NCBI GenBank assembly: GCA_019426215.1 | Contig: CM033393.1 | Span: 50,036,645-50,100,644 of the forward strand | DNA length: 64,000 bases | Origin: Buddleja alternifolia | Taxonomy: Eukaryota > Streptophyta > Magnoliopsida > Lamiales > Scrophulariaceae | Reading direction: 5' to 3' | Part shown: positions 50,176 to 61,507 of the stretch, one piece after another | Layout of the letters: every line of letters starts with the position of its first letter | Position numbering within the stretch: the first letter of the stretch is position 1 | Notes under the pieces: model-generated | Told to the model about the DNA's origin: nothing | Databases searched by the model: none | Seen by the model: the letters and a program-made list of their open reading frames with translations, nothing else | Position numbers and translations under genes: made by a program

Positions 50176-50440
50176 AACCGCAGGGGGGGGGGGTTCGTGC
50201 AATTTCAGAATTACACAGGGGGTTTTCAGCCACTTATTTTTTTCACAGGGGGTTTTCAGCCAATAAAATATTTGACAGGGGTTTTTTTGCATTTTAAAAT
50301 TAACGGTGTTAAAGTTTGTGACGGAGGGGGGGTTTCGTGCAATTTCAAAATAATACAGGGGTTTTTAGCTTATTTTTTTTTCACAGGGGGTTTTCAGCCA
50401 ATTTTAGATTTCACAGGGTTTTTTTTTTGCAGTTTTCCCT
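50176..50440 (+). repeat. G-run-rich duplicated segment
   Basis: The block GGGTTTCGTGCAATTTC-like ... CAGGGGGTTTTCAGCCA occurs twice (from about 50181 and 50326), with multiple runs of 4-10 G. It is a duplicated repeat fragment that could form G-quadruplexes on the plus strand. Confidence 0.6.
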
Positions 50441-50534
50441 TTATAATATAGGCAACTAGTGTTAATGCAATTATTAAATAGTTATACGTTTAAGAAAAAT
50501 AATTATATTGTTTTTTAATTTATCATACATATAT

Positions 50535-50880
50535 TTAGCAACGTCACTTTTCGTTGCTATGATTGATCATTTTTTCGATTTACATTTTGCAAGGAAACGT
50601 TTTGCTGCTAATAATAAAGTATTCTTATGGAAATATTCAGTAAGGAATGCAGCAACGAAGTTTTTGGAGGGAAAACTCCCTCCAAAAGTTACATTTTCGA
50701 TATAAGCCAGCATCAAATTACAGCAAGGAAAAGAATTCGCTCCTGAACTCAGCAACGACAATTAGCGTTGCTGCTCTTAATTTTCGAAACTGGATCCCAC
50801 GAAATTCGTATTCCTTGCTAAAAGCGATACTAATCAGCAGCGAAATAATTGTCCATGCTAAATTACGATGCTATTTGGGG
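50535..50880. repeat. Right subterminal repeats of the CACTA element
   Basis: Repeated AGCAACG/CGTTGCT and AGCAAGGA/TCCTTGCT strings in both orientations, mirroring the left end at 39360-39720. Confidence 0.7.
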
Positions 50881-51006
50881 TGTTTTCTTGTAGTACAACC
50901 ATTAAGTTTGTTTAATTATATATGTCTATGATGTACTGCTATATGATTCAAAATTTTATTTACATACTATAAATCAGCAATGTTGCACTTTGGTCCTATA
51001 TGGTTG

Positions 51007-51633
51007 GGTCTGCACATTCAGCCACAATCATTACGAAACTTTCACATTTAGTCATATATAATGAAATTTTTAAGCACATTGAGTTCTCTCTTTATTAAAA
51101 AATGGACCGAAGTCATTAGTCAACTTCTGAAAATTACATAAACCTTCTGAATAATGTAAAACTAACATTAACTTCATTGTTTAAAAAGAAAAGAAATATC
51201 AAATTGAGAGGGTTCTCTGCTACATAATTCAATGATTGCGTGATAGGGAAGAGGCGGTGTCATATATGGTGGTGGAAGCACAGATAGGGAGAGAACAAGG
51301 GGGAGGGCAAGTAGTAATAGTGTGGGATATGGTTGTGGCAGTGCAAGTGGAGTGAAGAAGGGACATTTTGAGCACGGTAGACAATGAACTAGGTCTGAGA
51401 AGCATACTGGGGTAGGGACTAGGGGTGGGGGGATGGAGCCGGTGAGACAAAGAGAAGTTGGGGTGGAGTTTTTGCAAGTATTACATAATTCAAGAAGGGT
51501 TATGCAACTTTAAAAAATTAACTAACAGCTTTTGTCTATTTTTTAACTGAGAGAACTCAATGTATTTCAAAATTTCATCTCGTGATACTACATATGAAAA
51601 TCCCATAAAGATTGGGGCTAAAAGTGCACAACC
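51007..51633. repeat. Long-arm foldback inside the Helitron
   Basis: Left (51007-51165) and right (51478-51633) arms are imperfect inverted copies of about 155 bp; both contain ACATTGAGTTCTCTC or its complement. The 300-bp centre (51200-51470) is G/A-rich and not palindromic. It resembles a long-TIR MITE; no duplication was fixed. Confidence 0.6.
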
Positions 51634-51724
51634 CTTATTTTGTAGAATCAAAACTACAATTTTATCTGAAAATTAAAACAAACATACGTAGTAGACCACG
51701 CGCAACGCGTGTGAATTTTACTAG

Positions 51725-51812
51725 TCTACAGAAAAATGGGAAAGCTTCAAATTGTGTTGTGTATAGTTGCATTTCTTGTGTTTATTTAGATTACTGATTA
51801 TGTGCTATGTTC
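51725..51812 (+). repeat. Displaced 3' flank of ABCB gene 1
   Basis: Matches the 3' flank of ABCB gene 2 at about 61470-61515 plus 61659-61712 (GGAAAGCTTCAAATT, GCATTTCTTGTGTTTAT, AGATTACTGATTAT). It is the continuation of the gene 1 flank broken at 35883 and lacks the foldback present in gene 2's flank. Confidence 0.8.
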
Positions 51813-51869
51813 GAAAAGACTCGTATGATATTCCTATGATATATATGTACATAATGAAATCTGTATTTT

Positions 51870-52100
51870 CTACTGAATATAATCTTGACAATAAATCCAC
51901 AGACATAAAAATCAATCTGAAGTACAATTCCTTGTATGAAAACTATCAAGTTGTACAGGATTTTATTAGTGCTCTTTACTGGAATTTCCACAAACAAATA
52001 ATATTAGAGCTTAAAAAGAGAGCAAAATGCACAATGTAATCATGAACTAAATGTGAAAACAAATAAAGAAAAATTTCAGTAAGAGATTCCATAAAATATT
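51870..52100 (+). repeat. Start of the ABCB segmental duplication, copy 2
   Basis: Related to 25260-25490 in the same orientation. It directly follows the displaced gene 1 flank, so the tandem duplication junction is at about 51812-51870. Confidence 0.75.
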
Positions 52101-52199
52101 GGGCAAAATGCACTTCACTCCCTCTAAATTCACTTTTTAGCATTAAACCTCTTAAAAAGGAAAAAGAGACTGCAAAATTTTAAACCGAATAATCAAAAA

Positions 52200-52530
52200 A
52201 TAAAATAAAATAAAACTGGATTGCTTTGGGAAAAAACACTTATTTTAATTAGCTTAGGAAGACCAGGTTGCACGTTTAGATCGAGGGAATCCGGGGATCG
52301 TATGAGACCATATATTTTGTTGTCTTTCTTTTGGACCACGTATGAATTATAATGCACTTCTAATGACTATTATAAATTTATAATGTACTTAGTTTTGCCT
52401 TTAGATTCAAATTAAAGTCGAGAGTTCCAAGTTCCAAGGATAGAGACAGACTCATTTGATTCCGTTCGTTACTACTTATTACCACGTAATTGTTGAAATT
52501 TATTTATTCATTTATAATTAAGTGCTTGCG
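52200..52530 (-). repeat. Duplicated spacer module, inverted relative to copy 1
   Basis: Reverse complement of about 27420-27700, with scattered small differences. Confidence 0.65.
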
Positions 52531-53262
52531 AAACTTTAATCAATATACTAATAATATTCGGAATTGATAATTTCAACTTAGCGACAAATGATGGGTAATT
52601 ATGTGTCAGGCCGAATTTAATAATTCGAGTGTATATTTCGTGCCTATCTTTTTCACATAAATGTATATGGGGATCGCGTACAATAACTTTGGTACGTACG
52701 AATGTGTATTCTTCTTCTTCTTCTTTTTCTTTTTGGGTTATTAATTGGTAATTCGTCTAAAAAAAATTTTCTTAGTTAAATTCGTCTAAATTCAGTTAAT
52801 ATCAGATTGCATGAAAACAGATAATAAATTACGGTGTTTAGCAACAACTTGGAATAGAGTGTCATTTGTGGGGTAATTATATCTTGGTCCAAAGAGTGTA
52901 TTATGTGTCTTTATCTTTTATACAAGTGTATGGGGAAGACCACACATAATACGCTTTACTGTGAGAAGTAGATACTAATATCATTGATTCAATCTACCTG
53001 ATGAGGTTTAATACATATTTGTAATCGTAAAGACTGACACTAATGACATCCTCAGGGCACACCACCTTTGCCATATGGACATTTCTTCAGTTCTCATTGG
53101 TTAAAAAAATTATTTAGTAGTATTATTTGCTTTTAATTAAATATTAGTTCGTCGAGTAACTGATTTTCAGTGTGTGTTATATATCGTACAGAATAACCCG
53201 AAATGAATTTACGTGAACCCTATGGAATCGTGAGAAATTAGAAGTACAACACAAAAAGGAGT

Positions 53263-53628
53263 TTTCTATATAGCTGGTGATAAAGCAGCAGAGCAAATCT
53301 CCTAATGCCAGAGTAAAAGGACATTAATTGACAAAATTACCCTTATGTGAAAAAAAGTCCTCTCCACCCTATGAAATTTTCCACTGTCTACACTCACCCC
53401 CAGCCCCAGGCTGCCATCAATTCTATATTCCCAACTCCAAAGCCTCTTTCACAAACAACAATAACAATCACGGCCAATTGTGTTAGCCAGCAAGGAGAGG
53501 AGGAAGAGACGAAGGTTAAAGGTCTCTTCTTGTCTTTCCATCCTTGTAAGGGTAGTTGTGTCAATGAAAGTCTTTTTGCTCTGCCATTAGGAGATTCGCT
53601 CTAGCATTATCACCAGCCTTTCTATATA
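53263..53628. mobile_element. Mutator-like MITE with long TIRs
   Basis: TTTCTATATA (53263-53272 and 53619-53628) is a perfect 10-bp duplication around 346 bp. The terminal inverted repeats are about 77 bp, beginning GCTGGTGATAA and including AATCTCCTAATG on each side with scattered changes. A 9-11-bp duplication with long TIRs fits a non-autonomous Mutator-like element. The 85-aa open frame inside (53347-53604) runs through one TIR and is not supported as a gene. Confidence 0.8.
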
Positions 53629-53649
53629 CGCAAATCTCTAAGTAATAAA

Positions 53650-53920
53650 AAAATGAATCTCGCAGATTTACGTTAATTTAATTTTTGAGCCTCGTTGATT
53701 TGCTGCCATTAAAATATTATGAATCTATCCTTTTATTGCTAAACTACGTACTATTGGGCTATTGGCTCACAAAACGCGTCTCTTAAGTAATATTTTTCCT
53801 AAATTTAAGTTATCAGTTGTTACTTGTTAGTCTAGTAAATATATACCATTTCTATGATGATTAGTGACTTGAGAAGTTCTCTCTCAATATTTTAATTGCT
53901 TAGTATAACATTTTGAAGCA
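53650..53920 (-). repeat. Duplicated spacer module, inverted relative to copy 1
   Basis: Reverse complement of about 25491-25740. Confidence 0.65.
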
Positions 53921-54379
53921 AAATGCACTTTAGCCCTCTTATTTCCACTTTTAGCAATGAACTTGCTCAAAACCTAAAAAAGAGTCTATACCCTGGAAAA
54001 ATTTGTGTAGTACAGTACTTCGCCCCAAAATCAATATCCAGATAAATTTTTATAAAATTTCCAACCACGTGCCGTTCACTCTCTATTTGTATGGTGAAAG
54101 TCTTTTTTCTTTTTTCTTTTTTATCTTCGCATCAAAATCATCTTTTTAGGATATATTTTTTATCTTAAAAATTATTTATAGTTGCCTTAGAATTCATGTT
54201 CTTCAAGAACACATGAAACCGCAATATATCATTTAAATATTAATTTTGGGTAAAGTGCTACATATTAAAATTGTATAGGGGGCTTAGTTTTTGTTTTTTT
54301 TTTGAATTTTGCAGGGGTTTAATGCAAATATTATTCCAGATTAATTTGTACCGTGACAAAATTAGGGGGGGAAAGAGAG

Positions 54380-54940
54380 AGAATGAAATACAATAGCCCT
54401 CTTCTAAGGTGCCTCCTACCTCTCTCTCTCATAACCCTAACCATATTTCTTCTCTTCTTCTCCGCCGACGACATTTTGGTTTGGTGAATCAGTCACCTCA
54501 ATCACTACTGATATTAAACACTATCGTCGGTGGATTGGTTTGGAGCACCCTCTTTCAAGTTGTGTATCCCAACTTCAAACTGACGAGACGGAAATGGACC
54601 TGACAAGACAGAGATGAATTTGACGGAACAGAAATGGATCTAAGGAGATGAAGACGGGTCATACATTAGATTTTATATAGTTTTTTAGATATTTCGTTTA
54701 GTATTTTATTTCTCTCTCGAATGAGAGTTTCGTCTCTCTTGAATAAAAGTGTGGTCTTTTTCACAAGAGTTTTCTTATAGTCGTTTGTTAATTCTTAAAA
54801 TTTGTTCTCTTGAAGAAACAGGATATAGGTGTTTCAATTGTTATTACGTTAGAAACAATTTAAATTGTATTGTTCTTAACGTTATAAGTTTTTTGTTGAG
54901 TGAAATAAATCGGCCCTATTCCCTAAAAAAAAAAAACAAT
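54380..54940 (+). mobile_element. Possible retroposed sequence with poly(A) tail
   Basis: Begins with a UTR-like stretch (CTCATAACCCTAACC, then TTCTTCTCTTCTTCTCCGCC) and ends in a run of 12 A after ATTCCCT (about 54925-54937). It is absent from the matching place in copy 1. It could be a LINE/SINE fragment or a processed pseudogene. No reading frame was recognised and no duplication found. Confidence 0.35.
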
Positions 54941-55004
54941 ATTTCCTTCCCAGTTGGAACTGAATTCATTTTCAACCAGCAAATCCATGATAAGGTACAC
55001 GGTA

Positions 55005-55355
55005 CACCGTACACCTCTATCAACAATAATAAATAACTAATAAGGCTATAACAAATTGAAGGTCAAATCTTTAGTGTTTTGTGCAAATAAACTAATTGAT
55101 TTAAGTCGTTCATCATCGGTGGCTAACGTATCGGCGTTATTAATGACAAATATTAACCGCACATGTATTAGTATGTGTACACGGTACACCTTAACCAACA
55201 ATAAATAACTAATAAGGCTATAACAAATTGAAGGTCAAATCTTTAGTTTTTTGTGCAAATAAACTAATTGATTTAAGGAAAATTGTTCATCGTCGGTGGC
55301 TAACGTATCGGTGTTATTGATGACAAATATTAACCGCACATATTGTATTAATATA
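55005..55355 (+). repeat. 172-bp tandem duplication upstream of ABCB gene 2
   Basis: AATAACTAATAAGGCTATAA occurs near 55032 and 55204, and the following approximately 150 bases (through GGTGGCTAACGTATCGG and AATATTAACCGCACAT) repeat in order. Copy 1 of the duplication has the matching segment once, at about 29330-29660. Confidence 0.8.
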
Positions 55356-55459
55356 TATGTGCATGAACTTCAAAATACTCAAAATAAATAAATAAATAAA
55401 TAACGGAAGTATGTACGTTATACTAATTTTAAAAAAATACGCTCATATATGATATAACC

Positions 55460-55567
55460 AGCATAAAAGCATCCCATTGGTCCCTTTCATTCCACCAGCA
55501 CTTCTCTTCTTGTCCCTACATATACACACAAATTAAGTACCATTCCCAAATGTGAGGAATTTGTTTT
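55460..55567 (+). promoter_or_regulatory. Duplicated, detached promoter/leader copy of ABCB gene 2
   Basis: TTCCACCAGCACTTCTC through ACACACAAATTAAGTACCATT matches both the gene 1 promoter (from about 29840) and the proximal gene 2 promoter 741 bp downstream. Its TATA position reads ACATATAC, weaker than the proximal copy. Confidence 0.65.
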
Positions 55568-55573
55568 TTAAAC

Positions 55574-56018
55574 GGATGTTATATACCATCGTTTATACAT
55601 CATCGTTTTCTCATCCCTCTAATTTTGGTAAGAAATATTTTAATTTGCATTTAATTGATTTTGATAAATCAATACTTTCTAAATAAATATATAAAAAAAA
55701 GTAAAAAACGATAGTAATTAAGAGTTTTTTTTTTTTTTTGGTAGTTACACATTATAAGAGGGGGTATATCCATAATTATCCTAAAAATAAATGTAGGTAA
55801 TTAGCTATACTATTTCTAAAAAATTAATACAATCGTATAAAAATATATCTATATATATGATATATATCATTATTTATATACCATTACTTTTTCATTTCCT
55901 CTTGATTTGGAATGTGTTGATATTTTAAATCCATCAAAATCAATTAATTTCAATACTTCACACCAAATCAGGGGAGATGAAAAAACATAGTAAACGGAGG
56001 TGTATAGCATCAGTACGG
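55574..56018. mobile_element. MITE-like inverted repeat between the two promoter copies
   Basis: The left end GATGTTATATACCATCGTTTA and right end (complement) GATGCTATACACCTCCGTTTA are inverted, continuing into TTTTYTCATC; the interior is AT-rich. A third partial copy of the end motif occurs near 55855-55900. Target duplication unclear. Confidence 0.55.
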
Positions 56019-56204
56019 ATCATCTATTACAAATGGCGTTGCATCTCATGTATTTTTATGTATGATAAGTATATACAATTCAAATTTATTATTTATTAGA
56101 GGAAAAAACTTATACACTTGTCATGCAGCATAGAAGTAAATGCAATACGAAATGCAGCACCATTTTACAGCAGAAGATCTTGTGTGTCTGGTATAGGATT
56201 GGTC

Positions 56205-56414
56205 TTAAAAAATTACATTAGTTACATTCGTTCCACCGGCACTTCACCATTTCCTCCCTCTATATATACACACAAATTAAGTTCCATTCCTAAATGTGAA
56301 GAATTTGTCTTTCCCAAATAAAAGCTGTTAAACCACAAAAAGCATTTGCAGAAGTACAAAATAACATAGAAACAGCACTTTGGAATTTCTGATAATCATT
56401 CTGTAGGCAAAAGA
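56205..56414 (+). promoter_or_regulatory. Core promoter and 5' UTR of ABCB gene 2
   Basis: TATA box CTATATATAC at 56260-56269, after CCTTTCC/CT-rich sequence. The leader (GAAGAATTTGTCTTTCCCAA, GCAGAAGTACAAAATA) is closely matched in gene 1. Confidence 0.65.
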
Positions 56415-59400
56415 ATGGATATAGCTTCTGATATGGCCGTGCAGAAACAAAAGAAGAAGAAGAAAAGTGGCGACGGCGCCGTTTCATTTAGGTCGTTGTT
56501 CATGCATGCGGACGGTTGGGATTGGTTGTTGATGAGCCTGGGATTTGTTGGTGCATTGGGTGATGGATTTTGCGTGCCTGTTAGGTTATTTGTTACTAGC
56601 AAGGTCATGAACAGTTTTGGACATTCTCAACTTTCACTTGCTCAATATTTCATTCAAAACGTCAACAAGGTCATCTCGTCATCTCCATCTCTGATTAATT
56701 CGTTTTTCAGTAAAGTTCTAGTCGTAATTTCCAAATAATTCGATCGTCCTTATAATACTCATAATTTGCTTACATTCGATCGTACTATCTTGTCATTTTT
56801 ACTATATGCAAATAAGAGCTAGCTAGCACTAGCTAGTTATACAACTCCATGTCAACGTAACTATATATGTATAATGTTCTAGAAATTATTCTGCATTAAT
56901 GTATCATATTATAAATATAAGACATTTAGAAACCTTTTTTTTTTTTTTGTCCATAGGATTTTATGATAGAACCCGAAAAGGAATTTTGCTTTGCTGATTA
57001 TTATTTGTATCCCTCTTTTTTTTTTATTTCATTCTTTCATGTTTCTTGGATTGATTTTCCTGTGCATTATTCTCATTTATTATTGCCCATTTAATTTGTT
57101 TACAAGCTACACTAATTCAGTTCCTTTATAAATTATTGTTCTGGAGACCATATATAGCTGAACAACTGAATTTAATTTCTTGATTTTCCGAGGCTTTAAG
57201 GTGTCTAACTACATACAATATATATTTCTTTCTTATTTAGTTTTTGTTTTTTTCGTTTTCAGAATGCATTGTTTCTTTGTTACTTGGCTTGCGTGCAATG
57301 GGTCGCTTGCTTTCTTGGTAGGTATTTTCAGACTTGAACATGTTCAAATTTTCCAAATTCAACTTCAATTTCTTACTCATCATGCATATATATATATACA
57401 CACACACACATACATACTTGGTTTTGCTAGAGGGATATTGTTGGACAAGAACAGCCGAGAGACAAGCTTCAAGATTAAGGACAAGATACTTAAAAGCTGT
57501 AATGAGGCAAGATGTTGGCTACTTTGATTTGCACGTAACCAGCACTGCTGAAGTAATCGAAAGTGTCTCCAGTGACAGTCTCATAATTCAAGACGCCATT
57601 AGCGAAAAGGTTAATATCCGCGTGCAATCGCAACCATTCATTTTGATTATCAATATTTAATTATTCTTGATTAACGCTCCTGATTTGATGATCAGGTTCC
57701 GGTTTTCGTGATGAGCCTCTCGACTTTCTTCGGGGCCTACATCGTGGCGTTCATAATGTTATGGAGATTAACGATTGTGGGATTTCCATTTGTAGTATTT
57801 CTTGTTATACCAGGTTTGATGTATGGGAGGGCCCTAATGAGCATTTCAAGAGAAATGAGGGATGAGTATAGTAAAGCTGGTGTAATTGTTGAACAAGCAA
57901 TTTCTTCAATCAGAACCGTATATTCCTTTGTTGGGGAGAGCAGGATTATCGCCATGTATTCCAATGCACTTCAGGGGACTGTGAAATTGGGATTAAAGCA
58001 GGGTTTAGCTAAAGGTTTGGCAATTGGCAGTACCAGCGTGGTATTTGCAATTTGGTCCTTCATGGCTTATTATGGTAGTAGATTGGTCATGTATCATGGC
58101 GCCGAAGGAGGCACTGTATTTGCTGTTGGAGCTGTAATCAGTATTGGTGGAGTGTATGTAGTTTTTGCCAATTACTTGATACTGTTTATGAAATACACTG
58201 AGACCTCAATTCGTCATTGATGATTTTCGTCCAATACTTATTGATTTTTTCCGTTTTTTGGTTGAACAGAACATTGGGTTCGGGTTTGTCCAATCTGAAG
58301 TACTTTTCTGAAGCGAGTGCAGCTGCGGAGCGCATAAGGCAAGTGATTGAAAGAGTTCCGAAGATTGATTCAGAGTGCAAGGAAGGCCAAACACTACAAA
58401 ATGTATCTGGAGAAGTTGAATTCAAGCACATTGAGTTCTCCTACCCTTCGAGGCCCGAAAGCATAATTTTCAAAGATTTTAACTTAAAAATCCCGGCAGG
58501 AAAGATGGTGGCATTAGTTGGAGGAAGTGGATCCGGAAAGTCGACAGTAATTGCTCTATTGCAGAGGTTTTATGATCCACTTGGCGGTGAAATTCTCCTT
58601 GATGGGGTAGCCATTGACAAATTGCAAGTGATGTGGCTAAGGTCACAAATGGGATTGGTTAGCCAGGAGCCATCGCTCTTCGCTACATCGATTAAAGAGA
58701 ACATACTTTTCGGCAAAGAAGATGCTTCTATGGAAGAAGTTATTGACGCTGCCAAAGCTTCTAATGCTCATAACTTTATTACTCAGTTGCCTCAAGGTTA
58801 CGACACCCAGGTATTTATGGTTCTTTGCGTTTTCTTCACTTATATATTAGTTTACTTAGTATGAAAAAAATGCAAATTTAAATATCTGTGTGGTAACTCG
58901 AAAACGTATCTACTTTCACAGGTAGGTGAGAGAGGGATACAAGTGTCTGGAGGCCAGAAACAGAGAATAGCAATAGCTAGAGCTGTAATTAAGGCACCTA
59001 AAATCCTTTTACTTGATGAGGCCACAAGTGCTCTAGACTCGGAATCCGAGCGTGTAGTCCAAGAAACTCTCGACAAGGCAGCAGTGGGCCGAACCACCAT
59101 CGTCATAGCCCATCGTCTCTCCACCATCCGTAACGCGGACGTTATTGTTGTGGTCCAAAATGGACAGGTCAAGGAGATTGGTTCGCACGATGAGCTCATC
59201 GCATATGATCACGGGCATTACGCTTCTCTTATTCATCTCCAGCAAACCGAAAATTCCAAAGATTTTGTCAATTCTAACATTGTTGTACCACTATCATCAT
59301 CCATTACAAATAATGATTCTCACATCTCTACAAGTAGTCGAAGGCTCTCAATAGTCAGCCGGTCCAGTTCATCCAACTCAGCTGACCAGGGATTGGACAT

Positions 59401-61427
59401 GGAAATTGTGCCCCATGAGCAAGTTTCTCCAGCTCCTTCTTTCAGAAGAATGCTGGCTATGAATTTTCCAGAATGGAAGCAAGCAATATTAGGGTGTATA
59501 AGTGCAACATTATTTGGTGCAGTTCAGCCGGTATATGCATTCGCAATGGGGTCTATGGTATCAGTTTATTTTTTAAGAGATCATGATTTAATCAAGGAGA
59601 GGACAAAAATATATACGTTATGTTTTCTGGGGTTGGCAGTGTTCTCGGTCCTGATCAATATTTGCCAACACTACAATTTTGCAGCCATGGGGGAGAACTT
59701 GACAAAGAGAATCAGGGAAAGAATGTTATCTAAGATGCTCACATTTGAAATTGGGTGGTTCGATCGTGACGAGAATGCTGCAGCTGCCATTTGCTCTAGA
59801 CTAGCCAAAGATGCCAATGTGGTATGTTCATCAACCCAACTTTAATGGAAAATTGTATTATAGACCATGATCGGTGGCGTACATCATGTGCTCGTGTTGC
59901 TGGTGTATTTAACACTCCGCCCATACAAGAATTTCTGCACCTTTAATGATATGCTAGTACTTTTTTTATATCAAACCAAATTAGTTTATTACTATAATCA
60001 AAATTTTTCTAATCACAATATTACAACCCAAAATACAGGTAAGGTCTCTAGTAGGCGATCGGATGGCACTTGTCATCCAGACCATCTCTGCAGTAATTAT
60101 TGCTTGTACCATGGGATTAGTCATTGCATGGAAGCTAGCATTGGTAATAATAGCTGCACAACCATTAATCATAATTTCCTTCTATTGTAAGCGTGTTCTG
60201 CTAAAAAACATGTCAAAGAAGGTTATCAAAGCACAAGATGAGAGTAGCAAACTTGCAGGAGAAGCCGTCTCCAATCTTCGAACTGTAACGACTTTTTCTT
60301 CCCAAGCCCGAATTCTCAAAATGCTAGAGAAAGCCCAAGAAGCCCCACAGAAAGAGAGCATACGCCAGTCATGGTATGCGGGCATCGGGCTTGGGACCTC
60401 CCAAAGTCTCATGACATGCACTTTGGCTTTGGCTTTTTGGTATGGTGGCAAACTTGTAGCTGAAGGTTTCATTGGACCAAAGGCGTTGTTTCAAACTTTC
60501 ATGATCTTGGTGAGCACCGGTCGTGTCATAGCCGAAGCTGGAACCATGACTAATGATCTATCCAAAGGCGCTAATGCTGTAGGATCCGTTTTCGCAATCT
60601 TGGATCGATATTCCTTGATTGAGCCCGAAGATCCGGATGGCTACAAGCCCGATATGCTCACGGGCCTGGTCGAGCTTTGTGATGTTGATTTCGCCTATCC
60701 GGCTCGACCCAATATAATGATCTTCAAAGGCTTTACAATTGAAATCGAGGCAGGTAAAGCAACTGCACTAGTAGGACAAAGTGGCTCTGGCAAATCAACC
60801 ATAATAGGCCTAATCGAAAGATTTTACGATCCACTTAGTGGGGTGGTGAAAATCGACGGACGAGATATCAAGTCGTATCATCTAAGGTCAATGAGGAAGC
60901 ACATCGCCCTTGTTAGTCAAGAGCCCACATTATTTGCCGGTACCATCAGACAAAATATAACTTATGGAGCATCACATGATGTTGATGAAGTCGAGATCAT
61001 CGAGGCAGCTAAGGCAGCCAACGCACACGATTTCATCGCTGGATTGAAGGACGGTTACGAGACTTTCTGTGGAGACAGAGGTCTGCAGCTATCAGGTGGG
61101 CAGAAGCAGAGGATCGCTATCGCACGTGCTATACTAAAGAATCCTGCAATTTTATTACTAGACGAGGCCACGAGCGCTTTGGACTCTCACTCGGAGAAAG
61201 TAGTCCAGGATGCGCTCGAGCGGGTGATGGTTGGACGGACGAGTGTCGTTGTGGCTCATAGGCTGAGTACTATACAAAAATGTGACACGATTGCGGTTTT
61301 GGACAAGGGAAGAGTGGTCGAAAAGGGAACTCATTCTTCTTTGTTGGCTAAAGGGCCAAATGGAGCATATTATTCACTTGTTAGTCTTCAGGGGACACCT
61401 AGCTCTACTCAAACTTTCAACTCATAA
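56415..61427 (+). CDS. ABCB (MDR/P-glycoprotein-type) transporter, ABCB15-like, gene 2
   Basis: Tandem paralogue of gene 1. Exons 56415-56669, 57263-57317, 57431-57609, 57696-58153, 58270-58810, 58922-59821 and 60039-61427 have the same phases; inner exons 2-5 have identical lengths (55, 179, 458, 541 nt). The product is again 1,258 aa. NBD1 Walker [10 protein letters not shown] is near residue 399, with signature VSGGQ instead of MSGGQ in gene 1 or canonical LSGGQ. NBD2 has [14 protein letters not shown] and ILLLDE. The linker differs from gene 1 by small indels (exon 6 is one codon longer). Both frames are open throughout, so both genes look functional. ABCB15-group proteins are plasma-membrane exporters; the substrate here is unknown. 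Confidence 0.93.
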
Positions 61428-61507
61428 TGTCAAATATGTTGTACTTAGGCTCTCTGCTGTGCTCTGTGTGATGTTCAGAAAAATAGGAAAGCTTCAAATT
61501 TTGTTGC

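Larger units (their letters stand above)
39337..50895 (-). mobile_element. CACTA (En/Spm) transposon nested in the Helitron
   Basis: The ends are inverted: left AACTACTAGAAAATGTCCAAA, right (complement) TACTACAAGAAAACACCCCAAA, i.e. the CACTA terminus with the first base altered on each side. Flanking trinucleotides CAT and CAA are a near-match 3-bp duplication. Both termini carry dense short subterminal repeats. The element holds a TNP2-type transposase, a TNPA/Ptta-like gene and an F-box gene, all on the minus strand, in 11.56 kb. Mutated ends and transposase stops suggest it is now immobile unless helped. Confidence 0.85.
35884..51724 (+). mobile_element. Helitron-like insertion in the 3' flank of ABCB gene 1
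   Basis: The 5' end is TC (TCTATAATCTATAATC...) next to host A at 35883. The 3' end is CTAG (51721-51724) next to host T, preceded by the hairpin CACGCG-CAA-CGCGTG (51697-51711) and nine bases. An A/T target, 5' TC, 3' hairpin and CTAG are the Helitron hallmarks; there is no target duplication. The flank of ABCB gene 2 (CTCTGTGTGATGTTCAGAAA, about 61460) is uninterrupted, while here CTCTGTGT lies left of the insert and ACAGAAAAATGGG right of it. Without the nested CACTA element it is about 4.3 kb. No Rep/helicase is seen, so it is non-autonomous. Most of the body (36011-39336) is AT-rich with no gene I can name. Confidence 0.8.

Noticed and set aside
53347..53604. 85-codon frame inside a MITE
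   Set aside because: It extends into one of the terminal inverted repeats; no family match recognised.
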